64,000 nucleotides of DNA, taken from contig CAVQKQ010000009.1 of the NCBI GenBank assembly GCA_963713085.1, positions 62,001-126,000 on the forward strand, in the 5' to 3' direction. The position numbers and the translations under genes are program-made. The notes under the pieces are model-generated. The model was not told where the DNA came from. It worked only from the letters and a program-made list of their open reading frames with translations, and ran no database searches. Below are positions 27,869 through 36,565 of the stretch, piece by piece; position 1 is the first letter of the stretch; each line of letters starts with the position of its first letter. Source of the stretch: PFJX01 sp963713085. GTDB taxonomy: Bacteria; Pseudomonadota; Gammaproteobacteria; Burkholderiales; Thiobacillaceae.

Positions 27869-27894
27869 GGCCGACCCCATCCAAGAATCCAGCC

Positions 27895-29265
27895 ATGTCC
27901 GAATTCACCGCACTCCTGGAGAAATACAGCAAGCCGGGACCACGCTACACCTCTTATCCCACCGCGCCGTACTTCCATGGCGACTTCAAGGAAGCGGACT
28001 GGATCGAGGAACTGCGGGCGTCCCAGGACCCCCGGCGGGGCCTGTCGCTGTACGCCCATATCCCGTTCTGCGACACCCTTTGTTATTACTGCGGCTGCAA
28101 CATGGTCGCCACCAACCAGTACGACAAGGCCGAGCTGTATCTCCAGTTCCTGGAGCGGGAAATGGACCGGGTGGCGCGCCTGACGGACCCGGCCCGGCCG
28201 GTGCGGCAGGTGCATCTGGGCGGCGGCACCCCCACTTATCTCAAGCCGGCGGACATCCACCGGCTCATGGCCATGATCCGCGCCCGCTTCAACATCGCCG
28301 CGGATGCGGAGATGGGCTGCGAGACTGATCCCCGGGAACTGACCCGGGATCACCTGGCCGCCCTGAGGGAGGCCGGCTTCAACCGCCTGTCCATCGGCGT
28401 GCAGGATCTGGACGATCAGGTCCAGAAGGCGGTGAACCGGGTGCAGCCGGAAAACCTGATCAAGACGGTCTACGACTGGTCCCGGGACCTCGGCTTCTCC
28501 AGCATCAACATGGACCTGATCGTCGGCCTGCCGCATCAGAGCGTGGAGAGCTTCTCGCATACCCTGGACAAGGTGATCGAATGGGCGCCGGATCGCTTCG
28601 CCATCTTCGCCTACGCCCACGTCCCCTGGATGAAGAAACACCAGAAGCTGATCAACGAAGCGGACCTGCCCAGCTTCGCCACCCGTCTCGATCTCCAGCA
28701 ATTGATCCACGAGCGGTTGGGCGAGGCCGGCTATCTCAACATCGGCATGGACCATTACGCCAAGCCCGACGACGAGATGGTCAAGGCCCAGGCCGGAAAG
28801 ACCCTGTGGCGCAACTTCCAGGGCTATACCACCCACAAGGACTGCGACATCTACGCCTTCGGCGCCTCCAGCATCAGTCAGACGGCGAACGTGTACATGC
28901 AGAACGAAAAGAATCTGAAGCAGTACCAGGAACTGGTCGGCGCCGGCCACCTGCCCGTGGAACGGGGCCTGCGCCTGACCCGGGACGACCATATCCGGCG
29001 CGAGGCCATCACCCGCGTCATGTGCGACCTGGAACTGGACATGGACGCCTTCGGCGCGGAATGGGACATCGATTTCTCCGATTACTTCGCGGAAGGCCTG
29101 GCTGAACTGCCCCCCCTGGCGGCCGACGGCCTGGTGCGGCTGGAACCCCGGCGCATCGTCGTCACCGACCTGGGACGCCTGTTCCTGCGCAATATCGCCA
29201 TGAGCTTCGACGCCTACCTCAAGCAGGTCTCCCTGGATCAGCCCCGCTACTCGCGCACCGCATGA
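27895..29265 (+). CDS. hemN: Oxygen-independent coproporphyrinogen III oxidase
   Basis: HemN (456 aa) is the radical-SAM enzyme that decarboxylates coproporphyrinogen III to protoporphyrinogen IX without oxygen. The cluster ligands are Cys59, Cys63 and Cys66 in FCDTLCYYCGC; HLGGGTPTYL, SIGVQDLDDQVQKAVNR and DLIVGLPHQ are conserved. The N-terminal KYSKPGPRYTSYPTAP segment is diagnostic of true HemN rather than HemW. Upstream FNR-type box suggests induction at low oxygen, pointing to a facultative anaerobe. Confidence 0.97.
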   Translation: MSEFTALLEKYSKPGPRYTSYPTAPYFHGDFKEADWIEELRASQDPRRGLSLYAHIPFCDTLCYYCGCNMVATNQYDKAELYLQFLEREMDRVARLTDPARPVRQVHLGGGTPTYLKPADIHRLMAMIRARFNIAADAEMGCETDPRELTRDHLAALREAGFNRLSIGVQDLDDQVQKAVNRVQPENLIKTVYDWSRDLGFSSINMDLIVGLPHQSVESFSHTLDKVIEWAPDRFAIFAYAHVPWMKKHQKLINEADLPSFATRLDLQQLIHERLGEAGYLNIGMDHYAKPDDEMVKAQAGKTLWRNFQGYTTHKDCDIYAFGASSISQTANVYMQNEKNLKQYQELVGAGHLPVERGLRLTRDDHIRREAITRVMCDLELDMDAFGAEWDIDFSDYFAEGLAELPPLAADGLVRLEPRRIVVTDLGRLFLRNIAMSFDAYLKQVSLDQPRYSRTA

Positions 29266-29268
29266 AAA

Positions 29269-29288
29269 ACGCCGGGCAAGCCCGGCGT
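29269..29288. terminator. Convergent terminator between hemN and the DUF302 gene
   Basis: ACGCCGGG at 29269-29276 pairs with CCCGGCGT at 29281-29288 (4-base loop). On the minus strand it is followed by five Ts, so it should stop the DUF302 transcript well. On the plus strand there is no U-run, so its effect on hemN is weaker. It begins four bases after the hemN stop. Confidence 0.75.
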
Positions 29289-29313
29289 CTTCGGTTCGTA
29301 TCCGGCTACCAGG

Positions 29314-29865
29314 CTATTGCAAGATGTCCTTGTAGAGGGCGGCCTCCTCCGCGCCGACCTCCGTCAGCGCCTTACCCACTTCCCCGCCGATGGCCTTGGC
29401 CATGTTGTCGTAGTTGGTGCGCATGACGTAGATCTTGCCATCCTTGCCCAAGAACACCGTGGCGCGGCACGGCAGCGGCGGCGTCTTGCCGGCGCCGGCC
29501 TTGCTCACCTTCTCATTGGCGCCGGCCGGACACAGGGAAACCACCTTCATGGGCCTGGCATCCTGGGCCCCGTTCTGCCGCATCAGGGCCTGCATGTCCT
29601 GGGTCTCGCCCACTTTCCAACCCCTTTTGCCGGCCCCGTCCACGATGGCGGCCAGGGTTTCATCGAAGCCCAGCTTGGAGGCCCGCACGTCGAACATCAG
29701 CGACATCATCTGCATCTGCTTGGCCATCATCATCTGCCGCATCTGCTGGAGTTGCTGGATCTGCTGCGGCGTGGGTTGCACCGGCACCGCCGGTTGCTGT
29801 GCCAGCACCACACCTGAAGCCAAAAATAGGGTTCCAACTAAGCCTTTCAACGACTTGCGCATCAC
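29314..29865 (-). CDS. DUF302 domain periplasmic protein
   Basis: A 183-residue secreted protein. A signal peptide ends at VVLAQQ; a Gln/Met-rich spacer (QQIQQLQQMRQMMMAKQM) follows, then the DUF302 domain with FDETLAAIVDGAGKRGWKV, VVSLCPAG, and IYVMRTNYDNMAKAIGG. DUF302 proteins have no confirmed activity. The methionine-rich stretch could bind metal but that is speculation. It is monocistronic between two terminator-bearing gaps. Confidence 0.78.
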   Translation of the reverse strand: MMRKSLKGLVGTLFLASGVVLAQQPAVPVQPTPQQIQQLQQMRQMMMAKQMQMMSLMFDVRASKLGFDETLAAIVDGAGKRGWKVGETQDMQALMRQNGAQDARPMKVVSLCPAGANEKVSKAGAGKTPPLPCRATVFLGKDGKIYVMRTNYDNMAKAIGGEVGKALTEVGAEEAALYKDILQ

Positions 29866-29922
29866 AATTCTCCTAACAGAATTTCACAAAATAGCCGGTA
29901 CTTGCCCACGCCCGACCAGGTT

Positions 29923-30129
29923 TCAATGCCCGCCCGGGGCATGGCTGTCCCAGCCCTTGAGCTTGTACAAGGTGCCGCAATAAGGGCACAGGGCCTGGCC
30001 CTTGTCCTCGATGGGCAAAAACACGCGGGGATGGGAATTCCACACCGCGTCGCCGGGCATGGGGCAATGCAGCGGCAGATCCTCGGCCGTGACATCCACC
30101 TGGCGCTGGGTATTGCGGGATTCGCTCAT
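29923..30129 (-). CDS. zf-CHCC zinc-finger protein
   Basis: A 68-residue zf-CHCC protein, related to the NDUFS6 type of small zinc proteins. Cys in DLPLHCPMP, His in WNSHPRVFLP and CPYC in ALCPYCGTLYKL are the ligands. The ATG at 30129 has GAGGAG six bases upstream; a longer reading to 30246 lies within ilvE. It starts 10 bp after the ilvE stop, an arrangement common in betaproteobacteria. Confidence 0.86.
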   Translation of the reverse strand: MSESRNTQRQVDVTAEDLPLHCPMPGDAVWNSHPRVFLPIEDKGQALCPYCGTLYKLKGWDSHAPGGH

Positions 30130-30139
30130 GCCCATCTCC

Positions 30140-31060
30140 TCAGACGTGCGCCAGCCAGCCGGCATGGCTGGGAGAACGACCCTGGACACAATCAAAATAC
30201 AGCGCCTGTAGCCTGGCCGTGACGGGGCCGCGGGAGCCTTCGCCAATGGTCCGGTTGTCCAACTCGCGGATCGGCGTGACTTCGGCGGCGGTGCCGGTGA
30301 AGAAGGCCTCGTCGGCGCTGTAGACCTCGTCCCGGGTGATGCGCTTCTCGATCACCGGGATGCCCAGTTCGCCCGCCAACTGAACGATGGTGTCCCGGGT
30401 GATGCCTTCCAGGGCGCTGGTCAGATCCGGGGTATACAGCTTGCCATTGCGCACGATGAAAATGTTCTCGCCGGAACCCTCCGCCACGAAACCGTCCACG
30501 TCGAGCAGTAGGGCCTCTTCGTAACCGTCGGTCTCCGCCTCCCGGTGGGCCAGGATGGAGTTCATATAGTTGCCGTTGGCCTTGGCCTTGCACATTGTGA
30601 TGTTGACGTGGTGCCGGGAGAAGGACGAGGTCTTGACCCGGATACCGCAGTCAAGAGCCTCCTGGCCCAGGTAGGCACCCCAGGGCCAGGCCGCGACGAT
30701 GACGTGTACCGACAAGGTCTTGGCCGAGATGCCCATGGCCTCGGCCCCGTAAAAAGCCATGGGGCGCAGGTAGCCGGATTTCAGGCCGTTATCGCGAACC
30801 ACCTGCTTCTGGGCCTCGTTCAGGGTGTCCTTGTCGTAAGGCAGCTTCATGGCCAGGATGTGGGCGGAGCGGAACAGCCGGTCGGTGTGTTCCTGGAGCC
30901 GGAAAATCGACGTGCCGCCGGGGGTTTCGTAGGCGCGCACCCCCTCGAACACCCCCATGCCGTAATGCAGGGTGTGGGTGAGGACGTGGGTGGTGGCTTC
31001 GCGCCAGGGAACCAGTTTGCCGTCGTACCAGATGACGCCGTCGCGGTCGGCCATGGACAT
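30140..31060 (-). CDS. ilvE: Branched-chain amino acid aminotransferase
   Basis: A 306-residue fold-type IV aminotransferase making Val, Leu and Ile from their keto acids. WYDGKLVPWREATTHVLTHT, GMGVFEGVRAYET, CKAKANGNYMNS (PLP lysine) and FFTGTAAEVTPI are IlvE signatures. The ATG at 31060 has GGAG eight bases upstream; a TTG two codons earlier and an ATG two codons later are alternatives. Confidence 0.95.
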   Translation of the reverse strand: MSMADRDGVIWYDGKLVPWREATTHVLTHTLHYGMGVFEGVRAYETPGGTSIFRLQEHTDRLFRSAHILAMKLPYDKDTLNEAQKQVVRDNGLKSGYLRPMAFYGAEAMGISAKTLSVHVIVAAWPWGAYLGQEALDCGIRVKTSSFSRHHVNITMCKAKANGNYMNSILAHREAETDGYEEALLLDVDGFVAEGSGENIFIVRNGKLYTPDLTSALEGITRDTIVQLAGELGIPVIEKRITRDEVYSADEAFFTGTAAEVTPIRELDNRTIGEGSRGPVTARLQALYFDCVQGRSPSHAGWLAHV

Positions 31061-31162
31061 GATCAAGACTCCAGATTGCAGGTAAGTTCGGAAACGGAGA
31101 TTTTATCGTAATGCCGGACTTGGCTGCGCCTCGCTGTGTATTCCGGGCCGGGAAATAGTGGA

Positions 31163-31858
31163 TCAGGGGGTGTTTTGCCGCACGAATTCCGCGAAATGGC
31201 CGGCCCGTACGATATAGGTGCCGTCGCAGTTGAAGGAGGCCCGCACGATCCCCTGGGACAGGGAGATGGCCGCGTTCCTCAGGTAATAGCCCTCGATACC
31301 GCGCAACGTATTGAAACTGCTGACGATCTCGTCGATTTGTTGCGGGCTCATGAGCTGCCAGGACTCGCGCTGCTCGTCCATGATCTTCTGCCAATGGTCT
31401 GGCAGGTAGCTGCGCAGCGGCCCGGTCTGCACCATGGCTCGAATCCAGCCGATGGTGCGCATCTTGGCGTCGAACGGCACCCGCACGAAATGGCGTTGCC
31501 TGTAACCCGCCTTGATCAGGTCCTCGGCGTCATGGATCTCGTAGGAGAACGGGTTGAAGATGGACTCGGTGCGCACCTCCGAGCTGTTGAAGCCCACATA
31601 GATGGCATAGACCCCGGTCTCTTCCAGCAGCCAGGCGCAGGTCTCCAACACCCTGCCGGCCACCTTGTCCAGGCGCGACTCCTGGCGCGGGCGCAGGTCC
31701 ACCGTCTCGCGCAGGGAAGGATCGCCGCGCACGCTGATGAAGTCCCGGCCCGGTGGCAGGCCGAAGGCGCCGACGATGGCCTCGCGCACCACGCAGTAAT
31801 CGGCGTCGGCATCCAGATCGAAGCCCGGGATCGGAGGCGGGGTCGCGTTTTGGCCCAT
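31163..31858 (-). CDS. Uncharacterised protein sharing a domain with the PDC sensor at 36.6-37.5 kb
   Basis: About 231 residues from MGQNATPPPIPGF (a start at 31927 is also open). No known family is recognised and there is no signal peptide or membrane helix. Its segments RGDPSLRETVD, ETGVYAIYVGFNSSEVRTES, NPFSYEIHDAEDLI and YYLRNAAISLSQGIVRASF then NCDGTY align in order with the C-terminal half of the sensor at 36566-37516. It is divergent from exbB with a short gap, so the two may share control. Role unknown. Confidence 0.75.
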   Translation of the reverse strand: MGQNATPPPIPGFDLDADADYCVVREAIVGAFGLPPGRDFISVRGDPSLRETVDLRPRQESRLDKVAGRVLETCAWLLEETGVYAIYVGFNSSEVRTESIFNPFSYEIHDAEDLIKAGYRQRHFVRVPFDAKMRTIGWIRAMVQTGPLRSYLPDHWQKIMDEQRESWQLMSPQQIDEIVSSFNTLRGIEGYYLRNAAISLSQGIVRASFNCDGTYIVRAGHFAEFVRQNTP

Positions 31859-31977
31859 GAACAATGATGCTGATTCGATACGTTTTCCGGTCCGGGGGAT
31901 TCTAACCGCCGGGCCTTGGGACCGCATTCATTAGCATGCCCTTATAATGTGCATGCCAATCCATCTCCCCGACCATC

Positions 31978-32628
31978 ATGATCAACTATTCCGCCTCCAC
32001 CGCCGTCAATCTCGCCATCACCCTGCTGCTCCTGTTCTCCCTGATCACCTGGACCCTGATCTTCGCCAAGGGCTGGCTGCAGTTGCGAATGCGCCGGGAA
32101 AACGACGCCTTCGCCAGGAGTTTCTGGCAGGCCAGTGATTTCGTCGCGGCGGAGAAGATCGCCCTGGCGGCCACCGGCACCCTGGCCCGGCTGGCCCTGG
32201 CCGGATTCGACACCCTGAACAAGATGGGCAGCCATCAGACCCTGGCAGGCACCGGCGACCGCCAGGCCGTGCTGGAGCGCAACCTGTCCCAGCAGGTGCG
32301 CAAGGAACAGCACAAGCTGGAATCCGGGCTCATGCTCCTGGCCAGCATCGGCAGCACCGCACCCTTCGTCGGCCTGTTCGGCACCGTGTGGGGAATCATG
32401 AACGCCATGGAGAGCATCGCCCGCTCGGGCAGCGCCGGCCTGGAGGTGGTGGCCGGCCCGGTGGGCGAGGCCCTGCTTTCCACCGCCATCGGCATCGCCG
32501 CCGCCATTCCGGCGGTGCTGGCCTACAACTACGGGGTACGGGTCACCCGCCTGGCGGTGGCCGAGATGGACCGCTTCGCCAACGACTTCATGTCGCTGGC
32601 CGGCCACCACTCCGACCAGCAGGTTTGA
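31978..32628 (+). CDS. exbB: ExbB/TolQ-type proton channel subunit
   Basis: A 216-residue MotA/TolQ/ExbB protein. Membrane segments are near 12-30 (ITLLLLFSLITWTLIFAK), 120-145 (IGSTAPFVGLFGTVWGIM) and 160-185 (GEALLSTAIGIAAAIPAVLAY). GLFGTVWGIMNAM is the family signature. With ExbD it uses the proton gradient to drive TonB. It is 1 bp before exbD. Confidence 0.93.
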   Translation: MINYSASTAVNLAITLLLLFSLITWTLIFAKGWLQLRMRRENDAFARSFWQASDFVAAEKIALAATGTLARLALAGFDTLNKMGSHQTLAGTGDRQAVLERNLSQQVRKEQHKLESGLMLLASIGSTAPFVGLFGTVWGIMNAMESIARSGSAGLEVVAGPVGEALLSTAIGIAAAIPAVLAYNYGVRVTRLAVAEMDRFANDFMSLAGHHSDQQV

Positions 32629-32629
32629 C

Positions 32630-33100
32630 ATGGCCCTGCGCCGCGACCCCTCCCTGTCCAGCGGGGACACCGACTTCCAGGCCATGAGCGAGATCAACGT
32701 CACGCCCCTGGTGGACGTGATGCTGGTGCTGCTCACCATCTTCATGGTTACGGCCCCGTTCATGCTGCAATCGGTCAAGGTCAAGCTGCCCGAAACCTCG
32801 CCGGTGGCCGCCCTGAAACCGGCCCAGGCGGTGGTGGTCACGGTGGAGGCCGATGGCAGGACCAGCCTGGGCCGCGATCCCATCGAACTGCCCCAGCTGG
32901 AAGCCCGACTCAAGGGCGAAATCGAACAGTCCCCCGACCTGGTCGTGCAATTGCGGGCGGACACCGGCGTGTCCTACGGCCGCATCACCGAGGTCATGGC
33001 CGCCGCCAGCCGGGCGGGGGTGGTCAAGCTCACCTTCGTCACCGCCAGCGTCCCCGGCAAGACGGGCAAGACCCGCTCGGCGCCCCAGGTCGGTAAGTGA
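32630..33100 (+). CDS. exbD: ExbD-type proton channel subunit
   Basis: A 156-residue ExbD/TolR protein with one membrane helix containing the essential aspartate in NVTPLVDVMLVLLTIFMV, followed by a periplasmic domain. The early periplasmic segment is VKVKLPETSP. Its stop overlaps the GTG of the TonB-like gene. Confidence 0.93.
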   Translation: MALRRDPSLSSGDTDFQAMSEINVTPLVDVMLVLLTIFMVTAPFMLQSVKVKLPETSPVAALKPAQAVVVTVEADGRTSLGRDPIELPQLEARLKGEIEQSPDLVVQLRADTGVSYGRITEVMAAASRAGVVKLTFVTASVPGKTGKTRSAPQVGK

Positions 33101-35001
33101 GCCTGCTGCTGCGACTGGGTGCCCTGCTGGCCCGTATCGAAGGCCGCCACTGGGTTGGCCTGGGCGCCAGCGCGGTGCTGCACTTGGCCGTGATCCTGGG
33201 ATTGCGCCAGTTGCCGCCCCCGGAACCCGCCCCCATGAGCTTCGAGATCGCCATTGAGGAGATCAAGCCGGAGCAAGCCAAGCCTAAGCCCAAGCCCCGC
33301 TATAAAAAGAGTCACGCCCTGGCCAAGGCCAAGCTGAAACAGGTCCGGAAGCACCTGGCCAAGCCCAAGCCCATCCAGCGAGAGGCCCACACCTTGGAAG
33401 CTGAATGGCGCAACGAGCCCCGGCCGCGCAAGGATGCGCCCCAGGTTTCCCTGCCTGACAGCCGTGCCCTGGGCCTGCCCGGGGGCCAACCGGGCCCTGC
33501 CGGCAGCAGGCCCAGGCTGTCCAGCGCCAGCCATCCGGCCAGTCTGGCCCAGGCCAGGCCCCAGGCGACCCCGGAACCCGTCGAACCGGGCCTGAGCGAA
33601 CCGAGCCTGCCCGGCGCCATCGCCTCCGTGCCCACCACCAAGGCTGGGGAATCGGGCATGGGCCTCAGCGCCAGCAGCCAGGCCGTGGTCCTGGCCTCGG
33701 CCCCCGGCCAGGGCGCCCAGGGCAGCGAGGCCGGCCACAGTCTGACGGCGGCCACCAGCCCTGGCGCCGAGATACTCAGCGTCAGCGCCGGCCAGGGTCA
33801 GGGCATCAATGCCCTGGCCGGCACCGGCGCCCAGGCGGTCAACCGCAGCGAGGCGCCGCCCCAGGCCGGCGGCGAGCCCCAGGGGATCCGCCTGGCGGCC
33901 GCCAGCACCCTGTCCAACCAGCCCATTCTGGAAAGCGGCACCACCAGTCTGGAACCGGCACCGCCGGCCACCGATGCCGGCCTGGCGGTCCCCGCCCAGG
34001 GCACCGGGCCAGGCGGAGCCATGGCCAATAGCCAAGCAGGCGGGGCCCCGGCCAACCCCCTGGTGGGCCAGTCCCAACCCGGCGACGAACCGGTTGGCGA
34101 AACCGCTGGCCCGCCCGGCAGCCTGGGCGGCACCTCGCAGGAAGGGCCGGACCGGCTCAGGGGAATCGGCCGCATGTCCACCAGCCTGTCCATGGTGGGC
34201 TTGAGATCCGTCGCGCCATCGGTGTCCGGGCAAGCCGGCGGAACCCTGGCCGTGGCCCCGGGCGAACCGGGCAGCACGCCGCATCTGGCGGTCGCCATGG
34301 AAACCGTGGTGGCCGCCCCGCCCGCCGGCAAGGGGGGCGGCAGCCGTTCCAACAAATACCTGCCGGGCAATGCCGAGACGGCTGTCGTCAGCGAACCCGC
34401 CATTACCTCCGGTCGCGTCCGTGGCGAGGGCGGAGGCGGACTATCCGCCCCGGCGGCCAGCGCCGTCGCGGCCTCGCCTCAGGGCACCGCAAAGGGTAGC
34501 GGCGGCATGGCCGTCGCCGCCCCCGCGACACCGGCCGGCATCGCCAGGAGCGGCAGCGAGCCGGCCAGGCTGGAAACCATCAAGACCGCCGCCGTGGAGG
34601 TGATGCGGCCGGACAGCAAGGCCCAGGCCCTGGACGTGCTGGCCCCCTCCACCTACTGTCCCCTGCCCGGCCACAGCTTCCCGGACAACCGCCCGCCCAA
34701 GCCCGAGGGGGACGATACCCAGAAGCCCGGCTATGCCCAGGACAACCCAAGCTTTTTCTATCCCATCCAGGCCTGGGCCTACAACGTCCAGGGCAAGGTC
34801 GTGGTGCGGGTGGAAGTGCAGCCCGACGGCCGCCCGGGCAAGATGTGGCTGAAGCAGAGCAGCGGCAACGGCATCCTGGATCTGGACGCCCAGTCCCAGC
34901 TCTCACGCTGGCGCTTCATCCCCGCCCGCAGGAACGGCGAGGCGGTGACCGCCTGGATCGACATCCCCGTGGTGTATCGTCTCAACGAGGCGAAACGATA
35001 A
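33097..35001 (+). CDS. TonB-like energy transducer with very long low-complexity linker
   Basis: A 634-residue protein. A membrane anchor lies near 22-40 (LGASAVLHLAVILGL), then a short Pro/Lys stretch (PKPKPRYKK) and about 470 residues dominated by Ala, Gly, Pro and Ser. The C-terminal ~90 residues carry a TonB fold: AYNVQGKVVVRVEVQPDG, then LSRWRFIPARRNGEAV. TonB is usually 240-300 aa. The long linker could span a thick periplasm or bind other envelope proteins. No TonB-dependent receptor is in the window, so the cargo is unknown. Confidence 0.86.
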   Translation: MSLLLRLGALLARIEGRHWVGLGASAVLHLAVILGLRQLPPPEPAPMSFEIAIEEIKPEQAKPKPKPRYKKSHALAKAKLKQVRKHLAKPKPIQREAHTLEAEWRNEPRPRKDAPQVSLPDSRALGLPGGQPGPAGSRPRLSSASHPASLAQARPQATPEPVEPGLSEPSLPGAIASVPTTKAGESGMGLSASSQAVVLASAPGQGAQGSEAGHSLTAATSPGAEILSVSAGQGQGINALAGTGAQAVNRSEAPPQAGGEPQGIRLAAASTLSNQPILESGTTSLEPAPPATDAGLAVPAQGTGPGGAMANSQAGGAPANPLVGQSQPGDEPVGETAGPPGSLGGTSQEGPDRLRGIGRMSTSLSMVGLRSVAPSVSGQAGGTLAVAPGEPGSTPHLAVAMETVVAAPPAGKGGGSRSNKYLPGNAETAVVSEPAITSGRVRGEGGGGLSAPAASAVAASPQGTAKGSGGMAVAAPATPAGIARSGSEPARLETIKTAAVEVMRPDSKAQALDVLAPSTYCPLPGHSFPDNRPPKPEGDDTQKPGYAQDNPSFFYPIQAWAYNVQGKVVVRVEVQPDGRPGKMWLKQSSGNGILDLDAQSQLSRWRFIPARRNGEAVTAWIDIPVVYRLNEAKR

Positions 35002-35073
35002 TGACCGGGAACCCGCATCGAACCTTTGTCACCTCTCGTGGATCGATCAAATAGTCTTTTGAAAGGAAACGCC

Positions 35074-36555
35074 ATGAAACTGCGCGCCCTCACCCTGGCC
35101 CTCGGCCTGATCACCGCCCTGCCCGCGGCCGGCCAGATTCCCGATCCCGTCCAGGCCATGCAGATGGCCCTGCGCTATTACCAGATGGCCGCCAACGCCG
35201 GCGACGCCGAGGCCCAGACCAAGCTGGGCTGGCTGTTCGAACAGGGCCAGGGGGTGCCGAAAAACCTGGCGGAGGCGGCCAAATGGTACGGAATGGCCGC
35301 CAAGCAGAAGGAGCCGGTGGGCCTCTACAACCTGGGGCTGATGTTCATGAAGGGGCAAGGCGTGACCCAGGACATGGGCCAGGCCGCCAAGATGATGACC
35401 GCCGCTGCCGAACTCAACTTGGCCGCGGCCCAATCCCAATTGGCCGCCCTCTATGAAAAAGGCCTGGGCGTGGGCCAGGACCAGGCCGCCGCGGTTTACT
35501 GGCTGAAACGGGCCGCCGAACTGGGCGACGTCCCGGCCCAGAACAACCTGGGCATCAAGTACGCCTACGGCCAGGGCGTGGCCCAGGACTACCCGGAAGC
35601 AGTGATATGGTTCACCAAGGCCGCCGAGGCCGGCAACGCCGAGGCCCAGGGCAACCTCGGCCTGATCTACAAGGACGGCCTGGGCGGCGTCAAGCAGGAC
35701 TACCTGGCCGCCGCCAACTGGCTGGCCCTGGCCGGCAACCAGGGACACGTCCAGTCCCAGAACCGACTGGGCTGGATGTTCGAGAAAGGCCAGGGCATCC
35801 CCAAGAACATGACCGAGGCGGTAGGCTGGTTCAAGCGCGCCGCCGAGGCCGGTGACATCCCCTCCGCCTCCCATCTCGGCTGGCTGCTGGAGACCGGCGC
35901 CACCGGCACGCCCGACCCGGCCGCCGCCCTGGCCTGGTACCAGAAGGCCGCCGAGGCCGGCGACGCCGCCGCCCAGAACAACCTGGGCCGGCTCTACCGG
36001 GAAGGCCAGGGCTTGGCCGCCGATCCCGCCAAGGCCCGGGAATGGTTCCTCAAGGCCGCCGCTCAGAACGAGCCCCTGGCCTGGTTCAACCTGGGCCTCA
36101 TGGCGGAACAGGGCCAAGGCCAGCCGGCCAACGAGGCGGAGGCCCTGGACTGGTACCGCAAGGCCGCCGACAAGGGCCTGGCCGCCGCCCAGAGCCGCCT
36201 GGGCTGGCTGCTGCACAAGGAAGGCAAGGCCGAGGAGGCCATGCCCTGGCTTACCCAGGCGGCCGAAGCCGGCGACATCTCCGCCCAGAACAACCTGGGG
36301 GTGATCTTCGAACAGGGCAACGGCGTGCCCAAGGACCCCGCCACCGCGGCCAAGTGGTACCGCAAGGCTGCCGAGGCCGGCGACAAGGTGGCCCAGAACA
36401 ACCTGGGCGTGCTGCTGCGGGATGGCAACGGTGTGGAAATGAATCTGGCCGAGGCCATGACCTGGTTCCAGAAATCGGCCGACCAGGGTTATGCCAAGGC
36501 CCAGCTCAACCTGGGCCAGCTTTTCGAAAAGATGTCCAACACCCTGACCAAGTGA
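35074..36555 (+). CDS. Secreted Sel1-repeat protein
   Basis: A 493-residue periplasmic protein. A signal peptide (ALTLALGLITALPAAG) is followed by about 12-13 Sel1-like repeats of 36 residues with the pattern AEAGDAxAQNNLGxLYxxGQG. Such alpha-solenoids serve as protein-binding scaffolds, some as regulators in the envelope. The ATG at 35074 has an AAGGAAA element upstream; a longer reading to 35026 disrupts the signal peptide. It ends 10 bp before the sensor gene. Confidence 0.88.
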   Translation: MKLRALTLALGLITALPAAGQIPDPVQAMQMALRYYQMAANAGDAEAQTKLGWLFEQGQGVPKNLAEAAKWYGMAAKQKEPVGLYNLGLMFMKGQGVTQDMGQAAKMMTAAAELNLAAAQSQLAALYEKGLGVGQDQAAAVYWLKRAAELGDVPAQNNLGIKYAYGQGVAQDYPEAVIWFTKAAEAGNAEAQGNLGLIYKDGLGGVKQDYLAAANWLALAGNQGHVQSQNRLGWMFEKGQGIPKNMTEAVGWFKRAAEAGDIPSASHLGWLLETGATGTPDPAAALAWYQKAAEAGDAAAQNNLGRLYREGQGLAADPAKAREWFLKAAAQNEPLAWFNLGLMAEQGQGQPANEAEALDWYRKAADKGLAAAQSRLGWLLHKEGKAEEAMPWLTQAAEAGDISAQNNLGVIFEQGNGVPKDPATAAKWYRKAAEAGDKVAQNNLGVLLRDGNGVEMNLAEAMTWFQKSADQGYAKAQLNLGQLFEKMSNTLTK

Positions 36556-36565
36556 CAGGCGCCCC

